Shown here piece by piece: positions 41,526-49,834 of a stretch of DNA of 64,000 bases. The translations under genes and the position numbers were made by a program. The stretch is from Streptomyces brevispora (GTDB lineage: Bacteria; Actinomycetota; Actinomycetes; Streptomycetales; Streptomycetaceae). Each line of letters begins with the position of its first letter. Within the stretch, counting starts at the first letter, position 1. The notes under the pieces were generated by a model. The model was not told where the DNA came from. It saw nothing but the letters and a program-made list of their open reading frames with translations, and made no database searches. The stretch lies in contig NZ_VIWW01000002.1 in NCBI RefSeq assembly GCF_007829885.1, positions 496,001-560,000 of the forward strand. The letters are read 5' to 3'.

Positions 41526-43001
41526 ATGAATACCGATGTCATAGTGATCGGGGCAGGGCCCGCGGGTCTGATGCTCGCGGCCGAGCTCCGCCTCGGCGGC
41601 GCCGACGTCGTCATCTTCGAGCAACGGGCCGAGCGGAGCTGGGAGTCGCGCGGAATCGGCTTCACCGCCCGCGCCACCGAGATGTTCGAGCAGCGCGGCA
41701 TCCTCGGACGCCTGGAGAACATCGAGATCACCCGCCAGGGCCACTTCGGCGGCATCCCGATCGACTACGGGATCCTGGAGGGCTCGCACTTCGGCGTCCG
41801 CGGCGCCCCCCAGTACAAGATCGAGGAGATGCTGGAGGACCGGGCCACCGAACTCGGCGCGCTCCTGCACCGCGGCTACGAGTTCACCGCTCTGACCGAG
41901 AACGCCGACGGCGTGACCGTGACCGTGAACGGCCCGGAGGGGGTCCAGGAGCACACCGCCCGCTACCTGGTGGGCTGCGACGGCGGCCGGAGCACCGTCC
42001 GGCACCTGGCGGGCTTCGATTTCGCCGGCTCCGACGCCACCCGCGAGATGTACCTCGCGGACGTCAAGGGCGCCGACATCAAACCCCGCATGATCGGCGA
42101 ACTCCTCCCCGGCGGCATGGTCATGGCCGCGCCACTGGAGGAGGGCTACACCCGGATCATCGTCTGTGAGAACGGCACCCCGCCGGACCGCGGCGAGGTC
42201 ACCTTCGCACAGGTCGCGGACGCCTGGCAGCGGCTGACCGGCGACTCCATCCACCACGGTGAGACGCGCTGGGTGAGCAGCTTCACCGACGCCACCCGCC
42301 AGGCCACCGAGTACCGGCGCGGCCGGGTGCTGCTCGCCGGCGACGCCGCGCACATCCACCTGCCGGCCGGAGGCCAGGGCCTCAGCATCGGAGTCCAGGA
42401 CGCCTGCAACCTCGGCTGGAAACTGGCGGCGACGATCGCGGGCCACGCCCCGGACGGACTCCTCGACACATACCACTCCGAACGGCACCCGGTCGGCGCC
42501 CGCGTCCTGCGGGGCACACTCGCCCAGGGCACGCTCAACCTCACCGGCAGCTCGGTGCAGCCGCTGCGGACCGTCATGGCCGAACTCCTCGCCATCCCGG
42601 CGGCGGCCCGGCACATGTCCGGCATGGTCAGCGGCTTCGACCTCGCCTACGAGGTCGGCGCCGGGAGCGCCGGCCACCCGCTGCTCGGCCGCCGGATGGC
42701 CGACCGCGAGCTGGAACTCGCCGACGGTGGCACCGACCGGATCGCCAGGCTGCTGCACCCGGCCCGCGGCGTCCTGATCACGGCGGACGCGACCGGCGCC
42801 ACCGCCGCGACGGCCGCCGGCTGGTCCGACCGGGTCGACGTGGTCCACGTCCGGACCTTCCCCGCCGGACCGGAGGAGGGCGGGGCCACGACCGAGTCGG
42901 TACTCGTCCGCCCGGACGGCTACATCGCCTGGACCGCACCGGCCGGAGGCGGCCTGGAGGCCGCGCTGCAGCGCTGGTTCGGCGAGACCACCGCCGCCTG
43001 A
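41526..43001 (+). CDS. FAD-dependent angucycline hydroxylase (PgaE/JadH type)
   Basis: Protein of 491 residues. DVIVIGAGPAGLMLAAELRLGG at the start, CDGGRSTVRHLAGFDF and VLLAGDAAHIHLPAGGQGLSIGVQDACNLGWKL (the HIHLPAGGQG segment is typical of angucycline oxygenases), and a full C-terminal domain ending LVRPDGYIAWTAPAG. It should add an oxygen, most often C12 hydroxylation or dehydration, on a benz[a]anthracene intermediate. It is in the central operon between the AlpH-like and aromatase genes. Confidence 0.92.
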   Translation: MNTDVIVIGAGPAGLMLAAELRLGGADVVIFEQRAERSWESRGIGFTARATEMFEQRGILGRLENIEITRQGHFGGIPIDYGILEGSHFGVRGAPQYKIEEMLEDRATELGALLHRGYEFTALTENADGVTVTVNGPEGVQEHTARYLVGCDGGRSTVRHLAGFDFAGSDATREMYLADVKGADIKPRMIGELLPGGMVMAAPLEEGYTRIIVCENGTPPDRGEVTFAQVADAWQRLTGDSIHHGETRWVSSFTDATRQATEYRRGRVLLAGDAAHIHLPAGGQGLSIGVQDACNLGWKLAATIAGHAPDGLLDTYHSERHPVGARVLRGTLAQGTLNLTGSSVQPLRTVMAELLAIPAAARHMSGMVSGFDLAYEVGAGSAGHPLLGRRMADRELELADGGTDRIARLLHPARGVLITADATGATAATAAGWSDRVDVVHVRTFPAGPEEGGATTESVLVRPDGYIAWTAPAGGGLEAALQRWFGETTAA

Positions 43002-43044
43002 GGCAGGCCACGGGCCGCCCCGCTACTTCTGAGGAGACACACAC

Positions 43045-44010
43045 GTGACCGAGCACGTCATCCACCGCACCGAGCACACGATCGACGTCGACGCCCCCGC
43101 CGAACGGGTCTACGCACTGGTCGCCGACATCACCCGCTGGCCCGAGACCTTCCCGCCCACCGTCCACGCCGAGGTCGTCGAACGCACGGGCGACCTTGAA
43201 CTGATCCGGCTCTGGGCGACCGCCAACGGCACCGCCAAGACCTGGACCTCCCGCCGCGAACACGACGCCGGGAAGCTCACCGTGACGTTCCGCCAGGAAC
43301 GCTCACAGCACCCCGTCGGCGGCATGGGCGGCGCCTGGGCGGTCGAGCCCCTCACCGAGACCACCTCCCGGGTCCGCCTCCTGCACGACTTCCACGCCGC
43401 CACCGACGACCCCGCCGACCTCGAGTGGATCCAGCAGGCCGTCGACCGCAACAGCGACTTTGAACTCCAGGCCCTCAGGACGAGCGCCGAGGCCACCGGC
43501 CCCGACCGGCTCATCACCTTCGAGGACACCGTCCACGTCGACGGCCAGGGCAAGGACGTCTACGACTTCCTCAACGAGGCCCAGCTCTGGCAGGAGCGCC
43601 TGCCGCACGTCGGCCGCGTCCAGCTGGACGAGGACGTGCCCGGCCTCCAGATCCTGGAGATGGACACCCGCGCCAAGGACGGCAGCACCCACACGACCCG
43701 CTCCGTCCGCGTCTGCACACCGGCCACGACGATCGTCTACAAACAAATCGTCCTGCCCGCCCTCATGACCCTGCACACCGGCCGCTGGCTCATCGAGGAG
43801 CGCGACAGCGGCGGCGTCGCCGTCACCTCCCGCCACACCGTGCGCATCAACACCGAGAACATCACCAAGGTCCTCGGCGCCGACGCCACGCCCGAGACCG
43901 CCGCCGCGTTCGTCCAGAGCGCACTCAGCACCAACAGCCTCGCCACCCTCGGCCTCGCCAAGGCCCACGCCGAAGCCCTCACCGGCCAGGGCGGGGGCGC
44001 GGAGTCGTGA
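43045..44010 (+). CDS. Two-domain polyketide aromatase/cyclase (SRPBCC)
   Basis: Protein of 321 residues made of two START/SRPBCC domains: residues about 1-150 (EHTIDVDAPAERVYALVADITRWPETFPPTV) and 160-310 (ITFEDTVHVDGQGKDVYDFLNEAQLWQERLPHV). The didomain form, without fusion, is the first-ring aromatase of C9-reduced polyketides such as actinorhodin, jadomycin and urdamycin. Together with the ketoreductase it sets the first ring of a reduced decaketide. The stop overlaps the next gene by GTGA. Confidence 0.93.
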   Translation: MTEHVIHRTEHTIDVDAPAERVYALVADITRWPETFPPTVHAEVVERTGDLELIRLWATANGTAKTWTSRREHDAGKLTVTFRQERSQHPVGGMGGAWAVEPLTETTSRVRLLHDFHAATDDPADLEWIQQAVDRNSDFELQALRTSAEATGPDRLITFEDTVHVDGQGKDVYDFLNEAQLWQERLPHVGRVQLDEDVPGLQILEMDTRAKDGSTHTTRSVRVCTPATTIVYKQIVLPALMTLHTGRWLIEERDSGGVAVTSRHTVRINTENITKVLGADATPETAAAFVQSALSTNSLATLGLAKAHAEALTGQGGGAES

Positions 44011-45197
44011 CCCCGGCCCGGGCGGACGTACCGGTCCTCATCGTCGGCGCGGGCCCCGTCGGGCTCCTGCTCGCCTGCGGGCTGGGACGAGCCCGGGTCC
44101 CGGTGGTCCTCGTGGAGAAGCGGGCCCGCCCGATGACCGAGTCGCGCGCCACCCAACTCTCCACGCGGACCGCCGAACTGCTCCACGAGCACGGCTTCGA
44201 CGCCCTCCTCGCCGAAGCCGCCCACGAACCCCGAACGCACTTCGGCGGCCTCGGCTTCGACCTGAGCCCGGTCGACAGCCCGCACGCCGGGAACTGGAAG
44301 GTCCCCCAGTACCGCACCGAAGCCGCCCTCGGCGCCCGCGCCGCGGAACTGGGCGCCGAAACACTCCGCTCCCACCGGCTGACCGGACTCACCGAACAGC
44401 CCGACCACGTCCTCTGCCGGATCCAGGGCCCCGAAGGACCGCTGGAGCTCCGCGCGGCGTACGTGGTCGGCTGCGACGGAGCCCACAGCACCGTCCGCCG
44501 GCTCGCCGGCATCCCGGTGACCGCCACCCCGGCCACCAAGGAACTGCTCCGCGCCGACCTCCGCGGACTCAACCTCCGCGACCGGCGCTTCGAGCGGCTC
44601 ACCGACGGCTTCGCCGTGGCCAACACCCGCGACGGCATCACCCGGATCATGGTCCACGCCTTCGGCGCAACCGTGCCCACCCGCACCGGCCCGCCCCGCT
44701 TCACCGAGATCGCCGACGCCTGGCGGCACGTCACCGGAGAGGACATCTCCCGCGGCACCCCGCTCTGGCTCGACGCCTTCGACAACGCCAAGGGACAGGC
44801 CGACAGCTACCGGCGCGGCCGGATCCTGCTGGCCGGCGACGCCGCCCACTGGCACCCGCCGGTCGGCGGCCAGGCCCTCAACACCGGACTCCAGGACGCG
44901 GCCGACCTGGGCCCCAAACTCGCCGAGACCGTACACGGCACGGCCGCGCCCGGACTCCTCGACAGCTACCACCAGGCCCGCCACCCCGCCGCCGCCCGGG
45001 TCCTCGACCACGTCGCGGCCCAGGAACAACTGATGCTCGACGGCCCGGAGACCGAACCACTGCGCGCGGTCCTCTCCGAGCTGATCGGCCTCGACGAGGT
45101 CCGCGCCCATCTGACCTCGATGGCGAGCAACCTCAACGACCGGCTTCCGGCAGCAAAGACACCCATGGAAGGAAGGAACGACAGTGCAGGACTTTGA
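44007..45197 (+). CDS. FAD-dependent aromatic hydroxylase lacking the C-terminal domain
   Basis: Protein of 396 residues. The FAD and substrate domains are intact (VLIVGAGPVGLLLACGL, CDGAHSTVRRLAGI, ILLAGDAAHWHPPVGGQALNTGLQDAADLG), but the thioredoxin-like C-terminal domain of about 95 residues found in the sister enzymes is missing; the protein ends soon after the LTSMASNLNDRL helix. The normal stop is followed, with a 14-bp overlap, by the next hydroxylase, so the shortening is not from a frame error visible here. The domain helps dimerise in PgaE-like enzymes, so this one may pair with another hydroxylase. Confidence 0.88.
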   Translation: MTPARADVPVLIVGAGPVGLLLACGLGRARVPVVLVEKRARPMTESRATQLSTRTAELLHEHGFDALLAEAAHEPRTHFGGLGFDLSPVDSPHAGNWKVPQYRTEAALGARAAELGAETLRSHRLTGLTEQPDHVLCRIQGPEGPLELRAAYVVGCDGAHSTVRRLAGIPVTATPATKELLRADLRGLNLRDRRFERLTDGFAVANTRDGITRIMVHAFGATVPTRTGPPRFTEIADAWRHVTGEDISRGTPLWLDAFDNAKGQADSYRRGRILLAGDAAHWHPPVGGQALNTGLQDAADLGPKLAETVHGTAAPGLLDSYHQARHPAAARVLDHVAAQEQLMLDGPETEPLRAVLSELIGLDEVRAHLTSMASNLNDRLPAAKTPMEGRNDSAGL

Positions 45198-46665
45198 CAC
45201 CGACGTGATCATCGTGGGGGCCGGCCCCACCGGACTCATGCTCGCCGGCGAACTCCGCCTCGCCGGCATCGAGGCCCTCGTCCTCGAGCGGCTCGCCCAG
45301 CCGATGCGCCAGTCACGCGCCCTCGGCTTCTCCGCCCGCACCATGGAGGAGCTCGGCCAGCGCGGCCTCCTGGAGTCCTTCGGCGAGATGGGCGTCATCC
45401 CGGTCGGCCACTTCGGCGGCCTGCCACTCGACTACACCGTCCTCCCCGGCGGCCACTTCGGCGTACGCGGCGTCCCGCAGGCCTTCACCGAGGCCAACCT
45501 CACCACCTGGGCCACCGGCCTCGGCGCCGAGATCCGCCGCGGCTGGGAGGTCACCGGCCTCACCGACGACGCCGAAGGCGTCGAGGTCACCGCCGACACC
45601 CCCGAGGGCCCGCGCACCCTGCGAGCCCGCTACCTGGTCGGCGCCGACGGCTCCCGCAGCATCGTCCGCAAGCTGTCCGGCATCGACTTCCCCGGCACCG
45701 CGGCCACCATCGAGATGCTGATGGCCGACGTCACCGACGTCCAGGTGCGGCTGCGCCCCACCGGCGAGCTGGGCGACGCCGGCATGGTCGTCGTCCTACC
45801 GGTCGGCCCCAACACCACACGCGTCGTCTGCTTCGAGCGCGACGCAGGCGTCCGTCCGACCTCCGAGCCGCCGACCTTCCAGGAGGTCGCCGACTCCTTC
45901 AAGCGGGTCACCGGCGACGACATCTCCGGCGGCAACGCCGTCTGGCTCAGCTACTTCACCGACTCGAGCCGCCAGGCCGCCGCCTACCGCAAGGGCCGCG
46001 TCTTCCTCGCCGGCGACTCGGCGCACATCCACATGCCGATCGGCGCCCAGGGCATCAGCGCCGGCCTCGGCGACGCCGTCAACCTCGGCTGGAAGCTCGC
46101 CGCCACCCTCAAGGGCCACGCCCCCGAGGGGCTGCTCGACACGTACGACACCGAGCGCCGCACGGTCGCCGCCCGCATCATCGCCAACACGCTCGCCCAG
46201 CGCAGCCTGTACCTCGGCGGCCCCGAGATGGACCCGATGCGCGCCGTCTTCGCCGAGCTCCTCGCTTACGAGGACGTCCGCAAACACCTCGTCGGCCTCG
46301 TTACCGGCTTCGACATCACCTACGACGCCGGGGCCGGCGAGCACCCGCTGCTCGGCCGCCGTCTGCCCGACTTCGCATTCACCCGCGAGAACGGCGCGAC
46401 GACCGCCTACAAGACCCTGCACGCCGGGCACCCGGTCCTGCTCGACCTGACCGCAGACCCCGCCGTCGCCGAGGCCGCCGCACCGTGGGCCGACCGCGTC
46501 GATGTCGTCACCGCCCAGGCCCGCCCCGAGGGCCCGCTCGCCGAGGTGGACGCGGTCCTGGTCCGCCCCGACGGCTACACCGCCTGGATCGGCGCCGGCC
46601 GGGCCGGCACCGAGGGCCTCGCCGACGCACTGAGCCGCTGGTTCGGCGCCGCCTCCCAGAACTGA
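45184..46665 (+). CDS. FAD-dependent aromatic polyketide hydroxylase
   Basis: Protein of 493 residues with DVIIVGAGPTGLMLAGELRLAG, ADGSRSIVRKLSGIDF and VFLAGDSAHIHMPIGAQGISAGLGDAVNLGWKL, and a full C-terminal domain ending LVRPDGYTAWIGAG. It belongs to the same angucycline hydroxylase class as the gene at 41526 and probably works at another ring position. The GTG at 45184 follows AAGGAAGGAACGACA inside the end of the preceding gene, so translation is coupled. Confidence 0.92.
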   Translation: MQDFDTDVIIVGAGPTGLMLAGELRLAGIEALVLERLAQPMRQSRALGFSARTMEELGQRGLLESFGEMGVIPVGHFGGLPLDYTVLPGGHFGVRGVPQAFTEANLTTWATGLGAEIRRGWEVTGLTDDAEGVEVTADTPEGPRTLRARYLVGADGSRSIVRKLSGIDFPGTAATIEMLMADVTDVQVRLRPTGELGDAGMVVVLPVGPNTTRVVCFERDAGVRPTSEPPTFQEVADSFKRVTGDDISGGNAVWLSYFTDSSRQAAAYRKGRVFLAGDSAHIHMPIGAQGISAGLGDAVNLGWKLAATLKGHAPEGLLDTYDTERRTVAARIIANTLAQRSLYLGGPEMDPMRAVFAELLAYEDVRKHLVGLVTGFDITYDAGAGEHPLLGRRLPDFAFTRENGATTAYKTLHAGHPVLLDLTADPAVAEAAAPWADRVDVVTAQARPEGPLAEVDAVLVRPDGYTAWIGAGRAGTEGLADALSRWFGAASQN

Positions 46666-46738
46666 GCGACATCCGGTGCCCCGCCCGTCCGCGGGACGCC
46701 GCCCTCTCATCCGCACACCACATGTTCAAGGAGCAGCG

Positions 46739-47494
46739 ATGCCGTTCATCAGCCCCGAGGCCGGCCACCTGACCGTCCTCAACCTCTTCAAGACCGACTC
46801 CCGCGACCGGGTCGACACCCTCGTCGACGAGATGAAGAAGATCGTGGACGTCGCCGCCTACCCGGGCTGGATCTCCAGCACCGTCCACCGCGGCCGGCAG
46901 AACCCGGGCACCGCCAACTTCATCCAGTGGCGCGGCATGGACGACCTGGAGTCCCGCTACAACGACTCCGAGTTCAAGCACCACACGGTGCCGGTCTTCC
47001 GCGAGATCACCACCTACGTCCGCCTGATGCAGACCGAAGTGGCGCTGAGCCAGCGCCACCCCGAGTACGGCGAGGTCACCGAGGTCTCGCCCGAGCGCGA
47101 CGACTACACGGTCATCGAGATCCTCGGTGTGAAGCCGAAGCAGCAGGGCACCCTGGTCGACACCCTCGGGGCCGCCCACGAATGGCTCGTGGACGTCCCC
47201 GGCTACCGCTCGCAGAGCATCATGCGCGGCATCCGCTCCCGCAACCTGGACGGCGGCGAGGGCACCCTGGCCACCGTCGGCACCGACCAGGACTTCGTCG
47301 TCGTCTACTCGCAGTGGGACGGCAAGGTGTTCTACGACTCCTTCCGCAACCAGCCCGAGGCCCAGTGGATCCGGGCCCGCGACGCCTACCAGGAGAAGCG
47401 CTACGCCCTGACCACCGGTGTGGACTGGAACGGCTACCGCGCGGTCCACACCCGCTCCGCCGAGCAGCCGGTGGCCGAGGCCGCCGCGGCCTGA
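46739..47494 (+). CDS. Two-domain antibiotic-biosynthesis monooxygenase (JadG/AlpJ/GilOII type)
   Basis: Protein of 251 residues with two ferredoxin-like ABM domains: about 10-100 (TVLNLFKTDSRDRVDTLVDEM, YPGWISSTVHRG, ANFIQWRG) and 125-230 (YTVIEILGVKPKQQGTLVDTLG, FVVVYSQWDGKVFYDSF). Double ABM proteins of this length are the B-ring opening oxygenases of jadomycin, gilvocarcin and kinamycin (JadG, GilOII, AlpJ), which cleave the dehydrorabelomycin ring with reduced flavin. This is one of the strongest signs for an angucycline-derived, ring-contracted benzofluorene product. AAGGAG lies 7 bases before ATG 46739. Last gene of the central operon, followed by a terminator. Confidence 0.9.
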   Translation: MPFISPEAGHLTVLNLFKTDSRDRVDTLVDEMKKIVDVAAYPGWISSTVHRGRQNPGTANFIQWRGMDDLESRYNDSEFKHHTVPVFREITTYVRLMQTEVALSQRHPEYGEVTEVSPERDDYTVIEILGVKPKQQGTLVDTLGAAHEWLVDVPGYRSQSIMRGIRSRNLDGGEGTLATVGTDQDFVVVYSQWDGKVFYDSFRNQPEAQWIRARDAYQEKRYALTTGVDWNGYRAVHTRSAEQPVAEAAAA

Positions 47495-47514
47495 ACCTCC
47501 GGACCCCCCACAGA

Positions 47515-47548
47515 CGCAGGGCCCCTGGCGAAAGCCAGGGGCCCTGCG
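47515..47548. terminator. Bidirectional GAAA-loop hairpin terminator
   Basis: Perfect 15-bp stem (CGCAGGGCCCCTGGC with GCCAGGGGCCCTGCG) closed by a GAAA tetraloop, between the convergent ABM and hypothetical genes. Confidence 0.85.
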
Positions 47549-47564
47549 CGGTGTTCACCCCGCG

Positions 47565-49451
47565 TCACTCGGCGATCGTGGCCCAGTGCCACCGCGAGTC
47601 GAAGGCGGTGACCTCGATGTCCCTGCCCCCGGCGACCAGCGCCGCCGCCAGACTCGTGGCCCCCGCGATGAAGGCGGACGCACGGTCGGCGGCCAGCAGA
47701 TCCTGCTCGTCGAAGGGAAGCCCCTCGCAGCGCAGCAGCCGCAGGTCCATGAAGCCGTTGAAGCGCCGGCCCAGGACCTCCACCGCCTGCGGGCTGCGGA
47801 CGGTGAACCGCACCCGGGCCGCGACATGCCCGTTGTGGTGCTGGTCGGAGTAGTACGCGATGTCCGGGATCGCCGGCGGCACGAAATGGTCGCGCGCCGC
47901 GATCTCGGGCACCTTCGGCAGGTTGCCGACCAGGAAGTGCCAGGAGTTGTACTGCATCCGCGAGGAGATCGCCCACGTGGTGTCCGCCAGCCGGGACGCC
48001 GAGCCGCCGAAGATCCGCTTCGACTCCTTCGAAGGCACCACACAGCAGAAGAAGTGCGGGATCTCCCACCCGGCGATCCTCGGGTACGCCTCCGCGCGCA
48101 GCGCCTCGATCAGCGCCGGCAGCGACCGCATGCCGCGGCTCATCGCGAAGTCCGCGTCGAAGACGGCCGTGGCGGCCGCCACCGCCTCGTACACCAGCGA
48201 CTCCAGACCGGAGCCGAAGCCGCCGTGCGGCTCCGCCAGCCAGCCGGGGGAGCCCTCCAGAGCGGCGGACAGCTCCGCGAACGTGGCGCCGCGGACCGGC
48301 AGCCGCTCGCTCAGCCGGGCGCACAGCGCGGCCTCCAGGCGCGCCGCGTCGTCCTTCACGGGACCCGCGACCCGCTCGACCTTGTGCATCAGCGGTCCGT
48401 GTATCTCCCGGTAGAGCCGCACCGAGGAACCCGTCAGCTCACGGCGCCGGGCGGCCAGCGCGTCGGCCAGCCCCCCCAGGGCGAGGACGCCGTACGCGGC
48501 CGGGGCCGGCACCGCGGGCAGCCCGGGCGCCGCGGCGTTGTACGCGGCGCGCGTGCGCTCCAGGAGCAGCGCCACGTGATCGAGCGTCAGCTGCGTCCCG
48601 TTGGCCTCCTCGATGCGGGCGTACCCGGCCGAACGCACCAGCAGCGTCAGACAGGTGACGAACAGGACGTCGCTGTCCGCCCACAGCTCCAGCGGGGTCG
48701 TGCGCAGGCTGCTCAGCACACAGTCGGGGTGCCCCGGGCGCAGCGTCTTGCCGGTGAGGTTGTTCTGGTCGCGGAAGTTCGTGTACTGCCGCTCACCGGC
48801 GTACAGGACGAACGGCGCCGTCCGCAGAGCCGCCTCCGTCAGCTGCTCCAGGATCTCGCGCCGGCCCTCGTCCTCGGCCGCGAGCAGCCAGTTGCGGCAG
48901 TCGCGCACACCGGCGTGCCAGCGGCCGGCGGCGAGGGCCAGCTCGACCTGGTAGTCGGCGAGGTCCTCGGCGGACCACGGCACCCTCAGGACACCGTCGA
49001 CCAGGTCGGCCTCGCGGCTCAGCGAGCCTTTGGACGGGACCCGGACGAGGACGCGGCCGCTACGGTCGAGGCCGATCTCGCCGAGGAACGCGGTGCCCGC
49101 GTCCTCGGACCGGTCGGTGGCCCGGCCGTCCTCCCACCAGCTACGGCCGACCAGCACCTTGAGCGCGCTCTCCGCCTCCACGGACAGTGCCCGCAGCTGG
49201 ATGTCGGCCGGAACGTGCCCGGCGAGCGTGAGGAGCGTGTCGACGGCCGTGCCGAGGTCGGGGGCGTCGGCCGCCCGCTGCCAGGTCTGCCGGAGCAGCG
49301 CCGGGAACCCGGCGTCCTTCCCGGTCAGGTAGTCGGGTTCCCCGGCGGCCCCGGCGGCCCTGCCGAGCCTGCTCGGGCGGCGGCTCTGCCGGGCCTTGGC
49401 CATCGCGGCCCGCCGGTCGAGCGTCCGGTCCGGCTCGGTGGGGATGGTCAT
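47565..49451 (-). CDS. Large conserved hypothetical protein of the hydrazine module
   Basis: Protein of 628 residues that matches no family I can name from motifs. The first 60 residues are Arg-rich and polar. The body is mostly helical, with WWEDGRATDRSEDAGTAFLGEIG near 105 and a conserved-looking C-terminal block with WEIPHFFCCVVPSKESKRIFGG, WAISSRMQYNSWHFLVGNLP and a final ITAFDSRWHW-like end. Its ATG overlaps the ferredoxin stop (ATGA), so the two are made together. From the literature, fosfazinomycin and kinamycin clusters have an uncharacterised protein beside the hydrazine genes. If this is the counterpart, an N-N forming or redox role supplied by the ferredoxin is a reasonable hypothesis. 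Confidence 0.75.
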   Translation of the reverse strand: MTIPTEPDRTLDRRAAMAKARQSRRPSRLGRAAGAAGEPDYLTGKDAGFPALLRQTWQRAADAPDLGTAVDTLLTLAGHVPADIQLRALSVEAESALKVLVGRSWWEDGRATDRSEDAGTAFLGEIGLDRSGRVLVRVPSKGSLSREADLVDGVLRVPWSAEDLADYQVELALAAGRWHAGVRDCRNWLLAAEDEGRREILEQLTEAALRTAPFVLYAGERQYTNFRDQNNLTGKTLRPGHPDCVLSSLRTTPLELWADSDVLFVTCLTLLVRSAGYARIEEANGTQLTLDHVALLLERTRAAYNAAAPGLPAVPAPAAYGVLALGGLADALAARRRELTGSSVRLYREIHGPLMHKVERVAGPVKDDAARLEAALCARLSERLPVRGATFAELSAALEGSPGWLAEPHGGFGSGLESLVYEAVAAATAVFDADFAMSRGMRSLPALIEALRAEAYPRIAGWEIPHFFCCVVPSKESKRIFGGSASRLADTTWAISSRMQYNSWHFLVGNLPKVPEIAARDHFVPPAIPDIAYYSDQHHNGHVAARVRFTVRSPQAVEVLGRRFNGFMDLRLLRCEGLPFDEQDLLAADRASAFIAGATSLAAALVAGGRDIEVTAFDSRWHWATIAE

Positions 49452-49774
49452 GCGCTTCCTCCCGTGGTCAGTTCGATGTGGTCCCACATGCGGGCCTCGG
49501 TGGCGGTCCAGTCCTCGTCGACGTAGATGCAGTCGACGGGGCAGACCATCACGCACTTCGGACAGCCGGAGCAGAGCTCGGGCACGATCACGACGTTGAG
49601 CCCGTTGTCGAAGATCGCCCCGAACTCGGGCGGGCAGCCGCGCAGGCATGTGTCGCACGTGATGCACTCCGACGTCTCGATGCGACGTGGGGGCTTCTTC
49701 CAGTTCTCGTCGCGGGAGCGCTCGGCGATCCGCAAGGCGCGAGCGGCGGCTTTGGACGGAGTCTCTTCCGGCAT
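49448..49774 (-). CDS. Two-[4Fe-4S] ferredoxin
   Basis: Protein of 108 residues. Cluster ligands are CITCDTCLRGCP (about 37-48) and CSGCPKCVMVCPVDC (about 69-83), both C-x2-C-x2-C-x3-CP. An N-terminal extension of about 30 residues is Lys/Arg/Ala-rich. It should be a soluble electron carrier. Overlap by 4 bp with the large hypothetical suggests it feeds electrons to that protein. A ferredoxin is a regular member of the kinamycin/lomaiviticin diazo gene set. ATG 49774 follows GAAGGTGAGC. Confidence 0.92.
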   Translation of the reverse strand: MPEETPSKAAARALRIAERSRDENWKKPPRRIETSECITCDTCLRGCPPEFGAIFDNGLNVVIVPELCSGCPKCVMVCPVDCIYVDEDWTATEARMWDHIELTTGGSA

Positions 49775-49834
49775 GGTGTGCTCACCTTCCTTCTCTCTGG
49801 CGGGGCACCCGGGTGCGGGTGGGGGAACGGCGGT

